From a virus: DNA of 49,211 nucleotides. Shown here in pieces: positions 1 to 9,800 of this stretch. A model generated the notes under the pieces. The model did no database searches and was not told the origin of the DNA. It saw nothing but the letters and a program-made list of their open reading frames with translations. The DNA is taken from the IMG/VR virus record IMGVR_UViG_3300041955_001195, positions 1 to 49,211 of that record. One strand, given 5' to 3'. Each line of letters opens with the position of its first letter. Positions within the stretch are counted from its first letter, which is position 1. The position numbers and the translations under genes are program-made.

Positions 1-3000
1 ACAGTGGTTATTCAGGTATATCAGGTTACTCTGGATATAGTGGTTATTCTGGCATATCTGGTTATTCGGGTTACAGCGGAATATCAGGCGCCAGTGGCAT
101 AAGCGGATATTCAGGTTATAGCGGCATAAGTGGAACAAGTGGTATTTCTGGATACAGTGGTTACAGCGGAATTAGTGGATACTCTGGTTATTCTGGCATA
201 TCAGGCGCAAGCGGAATAAGTGGATATTCAGGCTATTCAGGAATTAGCGGAGCTTCTGGTTATTCTGGCTATTCAGGTATAAGTGGGGCTTCTGGTTATA
301 GCGGATACAGTGGCATTTCAGGTTATTCGGGCTATTCTGGCATTAGCGGAGTAAGCGGTATTAGCGGATATTCAGGTTACTCTGGCATCAGTGGGGCTTC
401 TGGCTATAGCGGTTATTCGGGTATTAGTGGAGCCAGCGGAATTAGTGGTTATTCAGGATATTCAGGCATTTCAGGTGCTTCTGGAATTTCAGGTTACTCT
501 GGTTATAGTGGAATATCTGGTACGTCAGGTTATTCAGGATACAGCGGCATAAGTGGCTATTCAGGATATTCAGGTATTTCAGGTTACAGTGGATATTCAG
601 GCGTTAGTGGAACATCTGGCTACAGCGGATACAGTGGTATTTCTGGTTATAGCGGCTATTCTGGTATTAGCGGCACGTCAGGCTATTCAGGATACTCTGG
701 AATTAGCGGATATTCTGGTTACAGTGGAATATCAGGCGCAAGCGGTATCAGTGGTTATTCAGGATATTCAGGTATTAGCGGGGCGTCTGGTTACAGCGGT
801 TACAGTGGTATATCAGGCTATTCTGGGTATTCAGGTATAAGTGGCGCCAGCGGTATTAGTGGTTACTCTGGGTATAGTGGAATTTCAGGTACATCAGGCT
901 ACAGTGGTTATAGCGGTATAAGTGGATATTCAGGCTATTCAGGCATAAGCGGTGCCAGTGGATATTCAGGTTACAGCGGAATTTCTGGTATGTCTGGTTA
1001 CAGCGGCTACTCTGGTATTAGTGGAACAAGCGGATATTCAGGGTATTCAGGCATATCAGGCGCCAGCGGGTATAGTGGATATTCAGGGATAAGCGGTACG
1101 TCTGGCTATTCTGGCTACAGTGGAATTTCTGGCACGTCTGGTTATAGTGGCTATTCAGGAATTTCTGGTACGTCAGGTTACAGCGGATACTCTGGCAAAT
1201 CAGGTTATAGTGGCTATAGCGGTATTTCAGGTTATTCAGGTTATAGTGGCAATTCTACATCAGGTTATTCTGGTTATTCAGGAATAAGCGGAACCAGCGG
1301 ATATTCTGGTTATTCTGGAATATCTGGTACATCAGGTTACAGCGGCATTAGCGGAACATCTGGTTATTCAGGGTATTCAGGAATAAGTGGTTATAGCGGT
1401 TACAGCGGTATCAGCGGAGCTTCTGGCTACAGTGGATATAGTGGTATATCGGGTGCCAGTGGTTATTCGGGTTATAGCGGCATATCAGGTTATAGCGGTT
1501 ATTCAGGTATTTCAGGCGCAAGCGGATTATCGGGTTACTCTGGCTACAGTGGTATTTCAGGAGCCAGTGGTTATAGTGGGTATATCGGCATAAGTGGCGC
1601 TTCTGGCATATCTGGCTATAGTGGATACTCTGGTATTTCAGGTTATTCGGGATATTCTGGAATTTCAGGCATAAGCGGTATGTCAGGTTATAGCGGATAT
1701 AGTGGTATTTCAGGAGTATCTGGCTATAGCGGATATAGTGGCATTTCAGGTACCAGTGGTGTAAGCGGTTACTCTGGTTATTCAGGTATAAGTGGCTATT
1801 CGGGTTATTCTGGAATTAGCGGAGCAAGTGGCATTAGTGGATATTCTGGTTACTCTGGTGTTGCTGGAACATCAGGTTATAGTGGATATAGCGGTATTTC
1901 TGGCGCAAGCGGTATATCAGGTTACAGCGGATATAGTGGCATAAGTGGGTATTCAGGGTATTCAGGCATAAGTGGCGCTTCTGGAATTTCTGGCTATTCT
2001 GGCTACAGCGGAATTTCTGGTTATTCAGGATATTCAGGTATAAGCGGATATTCTGGCTATTCAGGAATAAGCGGAGCATTAGGTATTTCTGGCTACAGCG
2101 GATATAGTGGAATTTCTGGTACTTCTGGATATTCAGGATATTCTGGAATTAGTGGAACAAGTGGCTATTCAGGATATTCAGGAATAAGTGGTATTTCTGG
2201 TTACTCTGGTTATTCAGGAACAAGTGGCTACTCTGGCTACTCTGGTATTAGCGGTTATTCTGGTTATAGCGGATATTCTGGCGTTAGCGGAACATCAGGT
2301 TATAGTGGTTATTCAGGAATTAACGGCGCTTCTGGCATTTCAGGGTATAGTGGATATTCAGGTATCAGCGGAACAAGCGGATACTCTGGTTATTCAGGAT
2401 TAAGTGGAACGTCAGGTTATAGCGGATATTCAGGCATTTCAGGAATAAGCGGTTATTCAGGTTATAGCGGTATTTTTGGAACATCAGGATACAGCGGATA
2501 TTCTGGGTATTCAGGAATTAGCGGAACAAGTGGCTATTCAGGATATTCAGGCATAAGTGGATACTCTGGCATTAGTGGAGCATCAGGTTACAGTGGATAC
2601 TCTGGAATTAGTGGTTATTCAGGATATTCAGGTAATAGCACATCAGGCTATTCAGGATACTCTGGAATTAGCGGAGCAAGCGGCATAAGTGGATATTCTG
2701 GTTACAGTGGAATATCAGGCGCAAGCGGATATAGCGGATATTCTGGAATAAGTGGAACAAGTGGCTATTCAGGATATTCAGGAATTTCTGGCTACAGTGG
2801 TTATTCTGGCGCAAGTGGTATAAGTAGCTATTCTGGTTATTCAGGTATTAGTGGTATTTCAGGCTATAGTGGTTATAGCGGTATTTCTGGCACATCAGGC
2901 TATAGCGGATATAGTGGAATTAGTGGAGCCACTGGAATTTCAGGTTACAGCGGGTATTCAGGTATTTCTGGAATATCAGGTTATAGTGGTTACAGTGGAA

Positions 3001-4748
3001 TTTCTGGAACAAGCGGCGTAAGTGGATATTCAGGTTATTCAGGTATAAGCGGAGCCAGTGGTTACAGCGGATATTCGGGTATTAGTGGCGCTTCTGGAAT
3101 ATCAGGATATAGTGGATATAGCGGAATATCAGGTTATTCAGGCTACAGCGGAATTAGCGGAGCTTCTGGTATTTCTGGCTACAGTGGATATAGTGGTATT
3201 TCAGGAACATCGGGTTATAGTGGTTACAGCGGTATTTCAGGTGCAACTGGCTATTCTGGTTATTCTGGAATTAGCGGATACTCTGGCTATAGTGGTATTT
3301 CTGGAACGTCTGGTTATTCGGGTTATAGCGGCATTTCTGGAATATCAGGATATAGTGGCTATTCAGGTATCAGTGGTACGTCTGGTTATTCTGGATATAG
3401 TGGCATTAGCGGAACTTCTGGTTATTCTGGATATAGCGGTATTTCTGGCGCATCTGGCTACAGTGGATATTCAGGAATTAGTGGGACTTCTGGTTATAGT
3501 GGCTATAGTGGCATTTCTGGTTATTCTGGTTATTCAGGTAATAGTACGTCAGGTTATTCTGGATATTCTGGAATCAGTGGATATAGCGGCTACAGCGGTA
3601 TTTCTGGATTCTCTGGTTATAGCGGATATTCAGGTATAAGCGGAGCAACGGGCACAGGTACATCAGGTTATTCTGGCTACAGTGGAGTTGGCACATCAAA
3701 TGTACAAAATGGTACAGCAGATGGACAAATACTTGCTTGGGTTTCTGCCGCTACTCAATGGCAACACGATACGGATATTTTATTTTCGAATGCGGCGGGA
3801 AATTATGCTAAATTTGATTATGACAGCGCTTATGGGCTTAAATGGAATATAACTAATAATGCGATTTCGTTATATGCCGCCGAAAGTGATATTATAAAAG
3901 GAGCATATTCAGGTGGATTTCTATATACTTATTTACCACAATTAACCACAAATGGATATGTTAAAACTGTAAGTGGTACTGGTCAATTATATGTTGATAC
4001 AAGCAGTAGTGCTTCTGGTTATAGTGGCTATAGTGGTATTTCTGGCGCAGCAGGCGGCGCAGGAAGTTCTGGTTATTCGGGTTATAGTGGAATATCAGGC
4101 TATTCAGGTTATTCAGGTATTTCAGGATATAGTGGTTATAGTGGCATTTCTGGCGCTACTGGAACGGGAACAAGCGGTTATTCGGGATACAGTGGTATTT
4201 CTGGCGCCGCAGGTGGCACAGGAAATTCTGGATATTCTGGCTATTCAGGTATCAGCGGGTATAGTGGATATTCGGGTATTTCAGGCGCAACTGGTACAGG
4301 AAGTTCTGGATATTCAGGCTATTCAGGCGCGGCAGGCAGCGCAGGAAGCTCTGGATATTCTGGTTATAGCGGTATTTCTGGTACTGCTGGCGGTGCTGGA
4401 AGTTCTGGTTATTCAGGTTATTCTGGGTTAAAATCTGAAAGAACGTATACGTGGTCAATAGGAAATCCTGGGTCGGGTACGGTTGTCGGCCCACGTGCCA
4501 ACGCAGCAGGCACTTCAACTCGAATCGATGCTTATTGCGTTGGTGGCACCAGTGTCGATTTTAACGTGTATACAGGTTCACTTGGAGCTGGTGCCGCAGT
4601 AATGGCATCTGATGGCTCTGCAACAACATCTGGCGCAAGTTATAGTTCATTTGTGACGAACGTAAGCGCGGGAGATTGGGTATATTTATATATTGGCGGC
4701 GTGTCTGGCGCAGTAACACAATTAGCCGTCACTTATCTTATTGTGTAA
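1..4748 (+). CDS. Giant Gly-X-Ser repeat (collagen-like) tail fibre protein, 5' end outside window
   Basis: The frame is open from base 3 to the TAA at 4746-4748, giving at least 1,581 codons, so the true start lies left of the window. An in-frame ATG at 990 sits inside the repeats and is not a start. About 1,230 codons are Gly-X-Ser triplets with X mostly Tyr, Ile, Ala, Thr or Val (unit like SGYSGYSGISG). A non-repetitive island lies at about 3691-4008, a second repeat block with Gly/Ala-rich breaks at 4010-4428, and a unique C-terminal domain starting LKSERTYTWSIG at 4429-4745. Gly-X-Y periodicity is known from phage fibres, but proline is absent, so a true triple helix is uncertain. The unique tail is probably a trimerisation or receptor-binding head. 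The next gene starts 3 bases downstream. Fibre role is inferred from composition and neighbour. Confidence 0.8.
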   Translation, partial: SGYSGISGYSGYSGYSGISGYSGYSGISGASGISGYSGYSGISGTSGISGYSGYSGISGYSGYSGISGASGISGYSGYSGISGASGYSGYSGISGASGYSGYSGISGYSGYSGISGVSGISGYSGYSGISGASGYSGYSGISGASGISGYSGYSGISGASGISGYSGYSGISGTSGYSGYSGISGYSGYSGISGYSGYSGVSGTSGYSGYSGISGYSGYSGISGTSGYSGYSGISGYSGYSGISGASGISGYSGYSGISGASGYSGYSGISGYSGYSGISGASGISGYSGYSGISGTSGYSGYSGISGYSGYSGISGASGYSGYSGISGMSGYSGYSGISGTSGYSGYSGISGASGYSGYSGISGTSGYSGYSGISGTSGYSGYSGISGTSGYSGYSGKSGYSGYSGISGYSGYSGNSTSGYSGYSGISGTSGYSGYSGISGTSGYSGISGTSGYSGYSGISGYSGYSGISGASGYSGYSGISGASGYSGYSGISGYSGYSGISGASGLSGYSGYSGISGASGYSGYIGISGASGISGYSGYSGISGYSGYSGISGISGMSGYSGYSGISGVSGYSGYSGISGTSGVSGYSGYSGISGYSGYSGISGASGISGYSGYSGVAGTSGYSGYSGISGASGISGYSGYSGISGYSGYSGISGASGISGYSGYSGISGYSGYSGISGYSGYSGISGALGISGYSGYSGISGTSGYSGYSGISGTSGYSGYSGISGISGYSGYSGTSGYSGYSGISGYSGYSGYSGVSGTSGYSGYSGINGASGISGYSGYSGISGTSGYSGYSGLSGTSGYSGYSGISGISGYSGYSGIFGTSGYSGYSGYSGISGTSGYSGYSGISGYSGISGASGYSGYSGISGYSGYSGNSTSGYSGYSGISGASGISGYSGYSGISGASGYSGYSGISGTSGYSGYSGISGYSGYSGASGISSYSGYSGISGISGYSGYSGISGTSGYSGYSGISGATGISGYSGYSGISGISGYSGYSGISGTSGVSGYSGYSGISGASGYSGYSGISGASGISGYSGYSGISGYSGYSGISGASGISGYSGYSGISGTSGYSGYSGISGATGYSGYSGISGYSGYSGISGTSGYSGYSGISGISGYSGYSGISGTSGYSGYSGISGTSGYSGYSGISGASGYSGYSGISGTSGYSGYSGISGYSGYSGNSTSGYSGYSGISGYSGYSGISGFSGYSGYSGISGATGTGTSGYSGYSGVGTSNVQNGTADGQILAWVSAATQWQHDTDILFSNAAGNYAKFDYDSAYGLKWNITNNAISLYAAESDIIKGAYSGGFLYTYLPQLTTNGYVKTVSGTGQLYVDTSSSASGYSGYSGISGAAGGAGSSGYSGYSGISGYSGYSGISGYSGYSGISGATGTGTSGYSGYSGISGAAGGTGNSGYSGYSGISGYSGYSGISGATGTGSSGYSGYSGAAGSAGSSGYSGYSGISGTAGGAGSSGYSGYSGLKSERTYTWSIGNPGSGTVVGPRANAAGTSTRIDAYCVGGTSVDFNVYTGSLGAGAAVMASDGSATTSGASYSSFVTNVSAGDWVYLYIGGVSGAVTQLAVTYLIV
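3..3690 (+). repeat. Degenerate in-frame triplet repeat array encoding Gly-X-Ser
   Basis: About 1,229 consecutive codons repeat a 9-codon or 12-codon theme (SGYSGYSGI with inserted SGA or SGT). The protein pattern is nearly perfect, but DNA copies differ because Ser alternates among TCA, TCT, TCG, AGT and AGC, Gly among GGT, GGC, GGA and GGG, and Tyr between TAT and TAC. Rare breaks are NSTSGYSG (for example near 1250, 2632 and 3540), VAGT near 1860, SGKSG near 1195 and IFGT near 2472. Such an array is prone to recombination and to assembly error, so its exact length should be treated with care. Confidence 0.95.
4010..4428 (+). repeat. Second Gly-X-Ser repeat block with Gly/Ala interruptions
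   Basis: The SGYSGYSG theme resumes after the non-repetitive island and is regularly broken by Gly/Ala segments such as GAAGGAGSSG and GATGTGTSG. It leads directly into the unique C-terminal domain of the fibre. The breaks may act as flexible hinges; that is inference. Confidence 0.9.
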
Positions 4749-4751
4749 TAT

Positions 4752-5441
4752 ATGGCAACTTTTTCACAAACTTGGACAAACCCAACAGGAAACCCACAAA
4801 ACATTACATTACCGTTTGGCGTAAGTAATTTAGTTATACAATGTTGGGGAGCTGGCGGCGGTGGCGCATCGATGAACAGCACAGGGTTCGGTGGCGGCGG
4901 CGGCGGTGGTGCTTTTGCTCAAACGAACAGCGCTTCTGTTGCTTTTGGTACCGTATATAGCGTTTATGTTGGCGTGGCTGGCGGGAAAAGTTTAAATGTT
5001 GGAAATACCTATGTACAACAAGGGAGTAATAATATTTGCCTTGCGGCTGGCGGTTTTACTCCTACGGCAAATAATTCAAGTGGGGCTGCTGGCGGTAACT
5101 CACTTCTCTGTATCGGCAATGTCACATACAGCGGCGGTAATGGTGGCAAAGGAAAAAGCCCAGATTCTGGCGGTGGTGGCGGTGGGGCTGGAACAGGAGC
5201 CAATGGCGGCGCTGGCGGTTCCCCAGCGGGCGGTAGCGGGGGCGCCAGTGGTGGCGGTAATGGTGGTAACGGACTCGCAGCGGGCAATGGAAGCCCTGGA
5301 AGTCCTTATGGCGGCGCTGGCGGCGGTTCTTCAAGCATTGGGCTTTCCACCGTGGGTGGTAACGGCGCAAATGGCGCGGTCACAATCAGCTACACCTATG
5401 AAACAAACATCGTACTTAATGTGGTGTCCACGAATTTTTAA
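4752..5441 (+). CDS. Glycine-rich tail fibre / adhesin-like protein
   Basis: 229 aa. The N-terminus (about residues 8-40) reads TWTNPTGNPQNITLPFGVSN followed by LVIQCWGAGGGG. This resembles the glycine-rich domain found in many phage tail proteins (pattern: aromatic-rich start, P-x-GV, V-x-CWGAGGGG). The rest is dominated by GG and GGGG runs separated by short strands (GNVTYSGGNGGKG, GAVTISYTYE), as in polyglycine sandwich adhesins such as the T2-type gp38. The start codon lies 3 bases after the stop of the repeat fibre, so the two are probably co-translated and the product may cap or assemble on the fibre tip. The last 4 bases overlap the end of the opposing gene. No signal peptide is seen. 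Receptor binding is inferred from family resemblance and position. Confidence 0.72.
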   Translation: MATFSQTWTNPTGNPQNITLPFGVSNLVIQCWGAGGGGASMNSTGFGGGGGGGAFAQTNSASVAFGTVYSVYVGVAGGKSLNVGNTYVQQGSNNICLAAGGFTPTANNSSGAAGGNSLLCIGNVTYSGGNGGKGKSPDSGGGGGGAGTGANGGAGGSPAGGSGGASGGGNGGNGLAAGNGSPGSPYGGAGGGSSSIGLSTVGGNGANGAVTISYTYETNIVLNVVSTNF

Positions 5442-6781
5442 TTGTGGACGCAGCGAACGGAAATAGCGTAAATTTTAGGGCTTGCCCCACGGAATACAGT
5501 GGCACTATAGTTATTTAGATCATAACTTAATGCATTACCAGCAAGAGAGGTTCTTGTGGAAGTCCAAAACACGGCGTCATTATAGATATTACTAAAGAAA
5601 CCCCCATTCCATCCACCGCTGGGTAATCCCGTGAACCCCAACGAATCCGTAGCCCCCGCATTCGGATATGCCCAATGCGCGAGCCCGCTTTCTTTCATAT
5701 ATCCGCCAAAAAATGGTATGCTATCTATGTCAATGGTATCACCGCCCTGCCACTTCATAAAAACTTCCCAATCGTGGTCGCAAGAAACGCGCCAACCCGA
5801 CGGGCAGATTCCCTGTACTGTATCGGTATTTCCCGTGGTATCGAACTGCAACGCTTCACCCCACACATAAAGCCCACCGTATACATCGCAATTGCTTGCC
5901 ACGTTGTTATAACAATATTTTGTATAACCTGTTTGCGTTGTGGGTGCCGTTATCTGGGTTCCTACATTTATATTTTCTGCCATCCAGATAATTGTGTCGT
6001 TTGATGTGGTATCCGAAGGGCTTTTTGATTTTGACGAATGTTTTACAATAGTAAGCGTGGCGTAGTTTCTACCGTCACGGTCTTGACATTGGACAAAATT
6101 AAACGCAACGGTTTTGCTTGTTGTCGGTGAATCCGTAAGCACGGCTTTATCCGATGTTGTTGATGTGGCTCTGTATTTTAAAATGTCGCCTTTCTTGTAA
6201 TTCAATGTTTTAATCGTTGTATCTTCAACAGCATAGCTTTCTTTAAGGCGGCTTGTAACGGGTGAGTAAGAAACGTATGAAATTTTAGGCTCGTTATTCT
6301 CCCCCGTACTTAAAAGCGTGGCGGCATAATTAAAGCCTTGACCTTTCACTTGTACAAGGTACATTCCCGTTCTCACGTCCGTAATACGAAAGCAATATTT
6401 CCCAGTGGAAACCGATGTGGTGGTTTGGCATATAAGTTTACCCAGTGCGTCAATAATATTAATGCTGATGGTTCCGTTTTCAGGCGCCATAAAACTCAAA
6501 ATTGATTGGCTTGTCAACGGATTAGGATAAATTGACAAACCCGCCGTTGCGTTTAATGATTTAATGCCCGTGATATACAGGCTATCACCAAGTAAAAGCA
6601 GCTTTTCGTTGTTTCCGTAAAGCATAATGGTGCCAGCGTGTCCAGAAACGGAATCTAGGTTGGTAACTTTAAGTGCGCTGATTGGTTTATTTCCAGTGAA
6701 ACTGATGTAGATTGAATCTTGCTGTGCCAACGCGAACGTTGAAACTATTAACAAGAAAAAAGACATAAAAAGTGTTTTCAT
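5438..6781 (-). CDS. Secreted FISUMP-domain protein with internal T9SS sorting-like domain
   Basis: 447 aa. Residues 1-19 are a clear signal peptide (MKTLFMSFFLLIVSTFALA). Residues about 82-156 match the Por secretion / type IX sorting domain: IYPNP, then a hydrophobic strand, DALGKL, and TGMYLVQV. Residues about 264-447 match the Fibrobacter succinogenes major paralogous (FISUMP) domain: IIWMAENINVGT, CPSGWRV, W-x-VF, FTGLPSGGW, FWTST and a C-terminal SVRCV, a C-type-lectin-like fold. The sorting-like domain is normally C-terminal in Bacteroidetes proteins; here it is N-terminal to FISUMP, so it may be only a beta-sandwich. The gene runs against its neighbours and has its own host-type promoter. 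It looks host-derived and could act at the cell surface (lysogenic conversion, superinfection exclusion) or on the virion. Its DNA seems more GC-rich by eye; I did not compute this. Confidence 0.8.
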   Translation of the reverse strand: MKTLFMSFFLLIVSTFALAQQDSIYISFTGNKPISALKVTNLDSVSGHAGTIMLYGNNEKLLLLGDSLYITGIKSLNATAGLSIYPNPLTSQSILSFMAPENGTISINIIDALGKLICQTTTSVSTGKYCFRITDVRTGMYLVQVKGQGFNYAATLLSTGENNEPKISYVSYSPVTSRLKESYAVEDTTIKTLNYKKGDILKYRATSTTSDKAVLTDSPTTSKTVAFNFVQCQDRDGRNYATLTIVKHSSKSKSPSDTTSNDTIIWMAENINVGTQITAPTTQTGYTKYCYNNVASNCDVYGGLYVWGEALQFDTTGNTDTVQGICPSGWRVSCDHDWEVFMKWQGGDTIDIDSIPFFGGYMKESGLAHWAYPNAGATDSLGFTGLPSGGWNGGFFSNIYNDAVFWTSTRTSLAGNALSYDLNNYSATVFRGASPKIYAISVRCVHN

Positions 6782-6806
6782 AAAGTTAAAGTTTTAAAAT
6801 ATGGCA

Positions 6807-6837
6807 CAAAGATACGAATAATTTTTGAATAATCCAA
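6807..6837 (-). promoter_or_regulatory. Bacteroidetes-type promoter for the FISUMP gene
   Basis: On the reverse strand TTG (6837-6835) is followed by a 20-base spacer and TATCTTTG (6814-6807). This fits the Bacteroidetes primary-sigma consensus TTTG-N19-21-TAnnTTTG. The FISUMP start codon lies 25 bases downstream. Confidence 0.8.
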
Positions 6838-6851
6838 ATTATTTTACGATT

Positions 6852-6884
6852 TTGTGTCTTTTTTTTAATATTTTCGTATCTTTA
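6852..6884 (+). promoter_or_regulatory. Probable host-type promoter for the polyprotein operon
   Basis: TTG at 6852-6854 and TATCTTTA at 6877-6884, with a 22-base spacer, longer than the 20 bases seen elsewhere in the window. It diverges from the FISUMP promoter. Because the start would fall near 6890, the upstream in-frame ATG at 6825 cannot be used and the ATG at 6900 is the likely start. Confidence 0.6.
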
Positions 6885-6899
6885 TGGAAATTCATTCAA

Positions 6900-9800
6900 A
6901 TGAAGTATTCCATTATCATTCCAACATATAACAATTGTGACAGATTACTTAAACCTTGCGTTGACAGCATTATAAAGTATACTAATTTAGATGACGCAGA
7001 AATTATTGTCGTGGCAAATGGGTGCACAGATAACACGCGTTTATATGTCGCTCAAATTTCTATTATTAATCCAAATATTAAATTGTTATGGTTTAATGAC
7101 GCCATTGGCTACACAAGGGCAACTAACGCAGGCATTGATGTAGCACAGGGAGAATACGTTATTTTTATGAATAATGATGTGACTCTACTCCCGCAGGAAA
7201 AAAATAAATGGCTTGATATGCTTCAATCGTTATGGGATTCAGAAAAAAATACTGGCGTGGTTGGGCTTTCCGAAGAAATAATGTATGGTAGAAAATTTGT
7301 TACTTTTTATTTTGCAATGACATCACAAGCTGTCATAAAAAAAATAGGCAAGCTGGACGAAGTGTTTATTACTGGCGGTGAAGATATTGATTTCTGCTTT
7401 AGAGCGCAACAGGCTGGTTATGAAATTGTATCCGAAAAAAAATTATATGACGAATCAGGTAATAGAAATCATATGACAAATTTCCCTATGAACCATATAG
7501 GTGAAGCAACCATATCAACTCTTCCAAAAATAACGGATAAGCATAACACATTGGGGCATAAAATATTGAACAATAAATACAATAGTACGAAATACGCTAT
7601 TATTATTCCTACATATAATCACTGCGACGACTTACTGAAACCCTGCATTGAAAGTATTATCGCCAATACTAATAAACCCAACAAAGAATCATTGTTTGAC
7701 CCGATTGTGGACGTACACGTGATTGTTGTTGCAAACGGTTGTATCGATAACACGGGTGAATATCTGACGTCATTGGCTCAACGTGATTTACCGTTTACAT
7801 TGCATAGTATCTGGGATAAAGAACCGTTAGGATACACCAAAGCAGTAAACAGGGGCATTCGTTTATCGATAGAACTGCAATCCGACTATACTATTTTGAT
7901 GAATAACGATGTGACTTTAATGGACTTTGCTAAAAATAATCAATGGCTTGAAATGCTAACCAAGCCGTTCACAAGTTCAAAAGTTGGAATGACGGGTACC
8001 AGTAAAATTATTGACGAAACAACAAGGCAACCGTTTATCATTTTTTATATGGCAATGATAAAAACGTCTATTTTCTCAAAAATAGATGTTTTAGACGAGG
8101 TTTTTAATCCAGGGTATGGAGAGGACATCGACTTTGCGATAAGGCTACAGAGGGCAGGATATGAGATTGTACGGGTACCTGGCGATGGTGTTGGGCATAC
8201 CTATACAGAATTCTTTCCACTGGTACACGGAGCCGAAAAAACTATGCACGATGAAAAATCAAACATTAAAGGTGTGTTTGGATTGTCTTGGAGTGAGATT
8301 ATTGCTCGAAATCAAGCTGTTCTGCGTGACAGATATGTTATAAACCCACAGCCTGATTTGCCAGAAGGCTGGTTTGATATTGAGGACATAAACGAAATGC
8401 GGGAAATGATAAATCAAATGCCAGATGGCGGCACAATGATTCAGCTTGGTGTGTGGGCGGGTCGTTCTGTGTTTTGCGCGGCAGATATTATTAAAAAAAA
8501 GAACATTAAAGTTATTGCTGTGGACACTTTTACAGGGTCTGATGGCGATGACTCGTATATTCTTGAAACGAGCGCCAGATTAAATATGGAAAAAATATTT
8601 CTGGAAAACGCAAAAGCATTTAAAATTGCCGATAATATTCAAACGCTTAAAATGACAACTACCGAAGCCGCAATTAAGGTGCCAGATAAAAGCGCTGATT
8701 TAATATTCATCGACGCCAATCATAATTACGAATTTGTAAAAGCCGATATCGCTAACTGGAAAAACAAAGTTAAAGACGGCGGTAAATTATCAGGACACGA
8801 TTTTTGGTTTATGGACGTACAAAAAGCTTTATTTGAGAATTTCCACCCAAAAGATATAGTAACGGTTCACGGTATTTGGCAACTACGAACAAAAACAGGT
8901 AAAATATACGATTGTTTTATGTTTTACAATGAACTGGATATTTTGGATATTCGTTTAAATGAGCTTTACGACGTTGTTGATAAATTTGTATTGGTAGAAG
9001 CGCGGTTTACCCATCAGGGAAATCCAAAACCGCTTTATTATGAAAAAAATAAAGAGCGGTACGCCAAATTTGCAGATAAAATCACGCATATCGTGGTGGA
9101 TGAAATGTGCGCAACAGACAGCCCGTATATAATAAATCAAAAAAACAAATTATATTTTGAAATCAACTACTGGGGGTTTATCCGCGAACGGTACCAACGT
9201 GACGCCATTGCCCAAGGTTTGGTTGACTGTAATGATAATGATACGATTATCATTTCTGACGTGGACGAAATTGTAAATCACGAAGCGATTAAACGTTACG
9301 ATATCTCAATGGGTCACTGCGCATTGGATATGCGGCTATTTTATTACAAATTGAACTGTGAAGGCAATACCAACTGGCACGCTGCGCACATAATGCCGTA
9401 TAAATTCATCAAAGACAAATATCCAAGTGATGTTCGTTATGATGACCAAGACACCAGCGCAACCATACCTAACGCTGGCTGGCATTTTAGTTATTTATCA
9501 TCTACGGTTGAAAATATTACAGATAAAATTAAATCATTTTCCGTGGAAGAATTGAATATTCCAAGTATTGTCGACGCTGAACACATTGCACAATCGGTGG
9601 AAAATGCCACAGATATTTTTAACAGGGGAATTCAATTCAAATACATCAAAATTGATGATACTTACCCCGCTTACGTTGTGAATAATAAAAACCAACTTAT
9701 CAAAAAGGGATTAATCAAATCAAATATGGCTGAAATAAATAAAACTAAATACAGCATAATTATTCCGACCACGGGAAATTATCTCAATAAATTGGACGTG

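Noticed and set aside
1-4430. CRISPR array or satellite repeat
   Set aside because: The repeat is codon-periodic, stays in frame, and has no fixed spacers.
553-4518. Other open frames on both strands inside the repeat region (for example 553-840, 3058-3639, reverse 1834-2079 and 4252-4518)
   Set aside because: They are shadows created by the lack of stop codons in the triplet repeat, with no sensible protein features.
990-4748. ATG at 990 as start of the fibre gene
   Set aside because: The same frame is open and repetitive back to base 3, so the Met is an internal X residue of the repeat.
5009-5370. Reverse-strand proline-rich open frames opposite the glycine-rich gene
   Set aside because: Poly-Pro is the antisense reading of Gly codons; no start context.
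5438-6781. Diversity-generating retroelement cassette
   Set aside because: No reverse transcriptase or template repeat was seen anywhere in the window; kept only as a low-interest question.
6825-6899. Upstream ATG at 6825 for the giant polyprotein
   Set aside because: It lies inside two divergent promoters and adds 25 hydrophobic residues before a perfect GT2 start.
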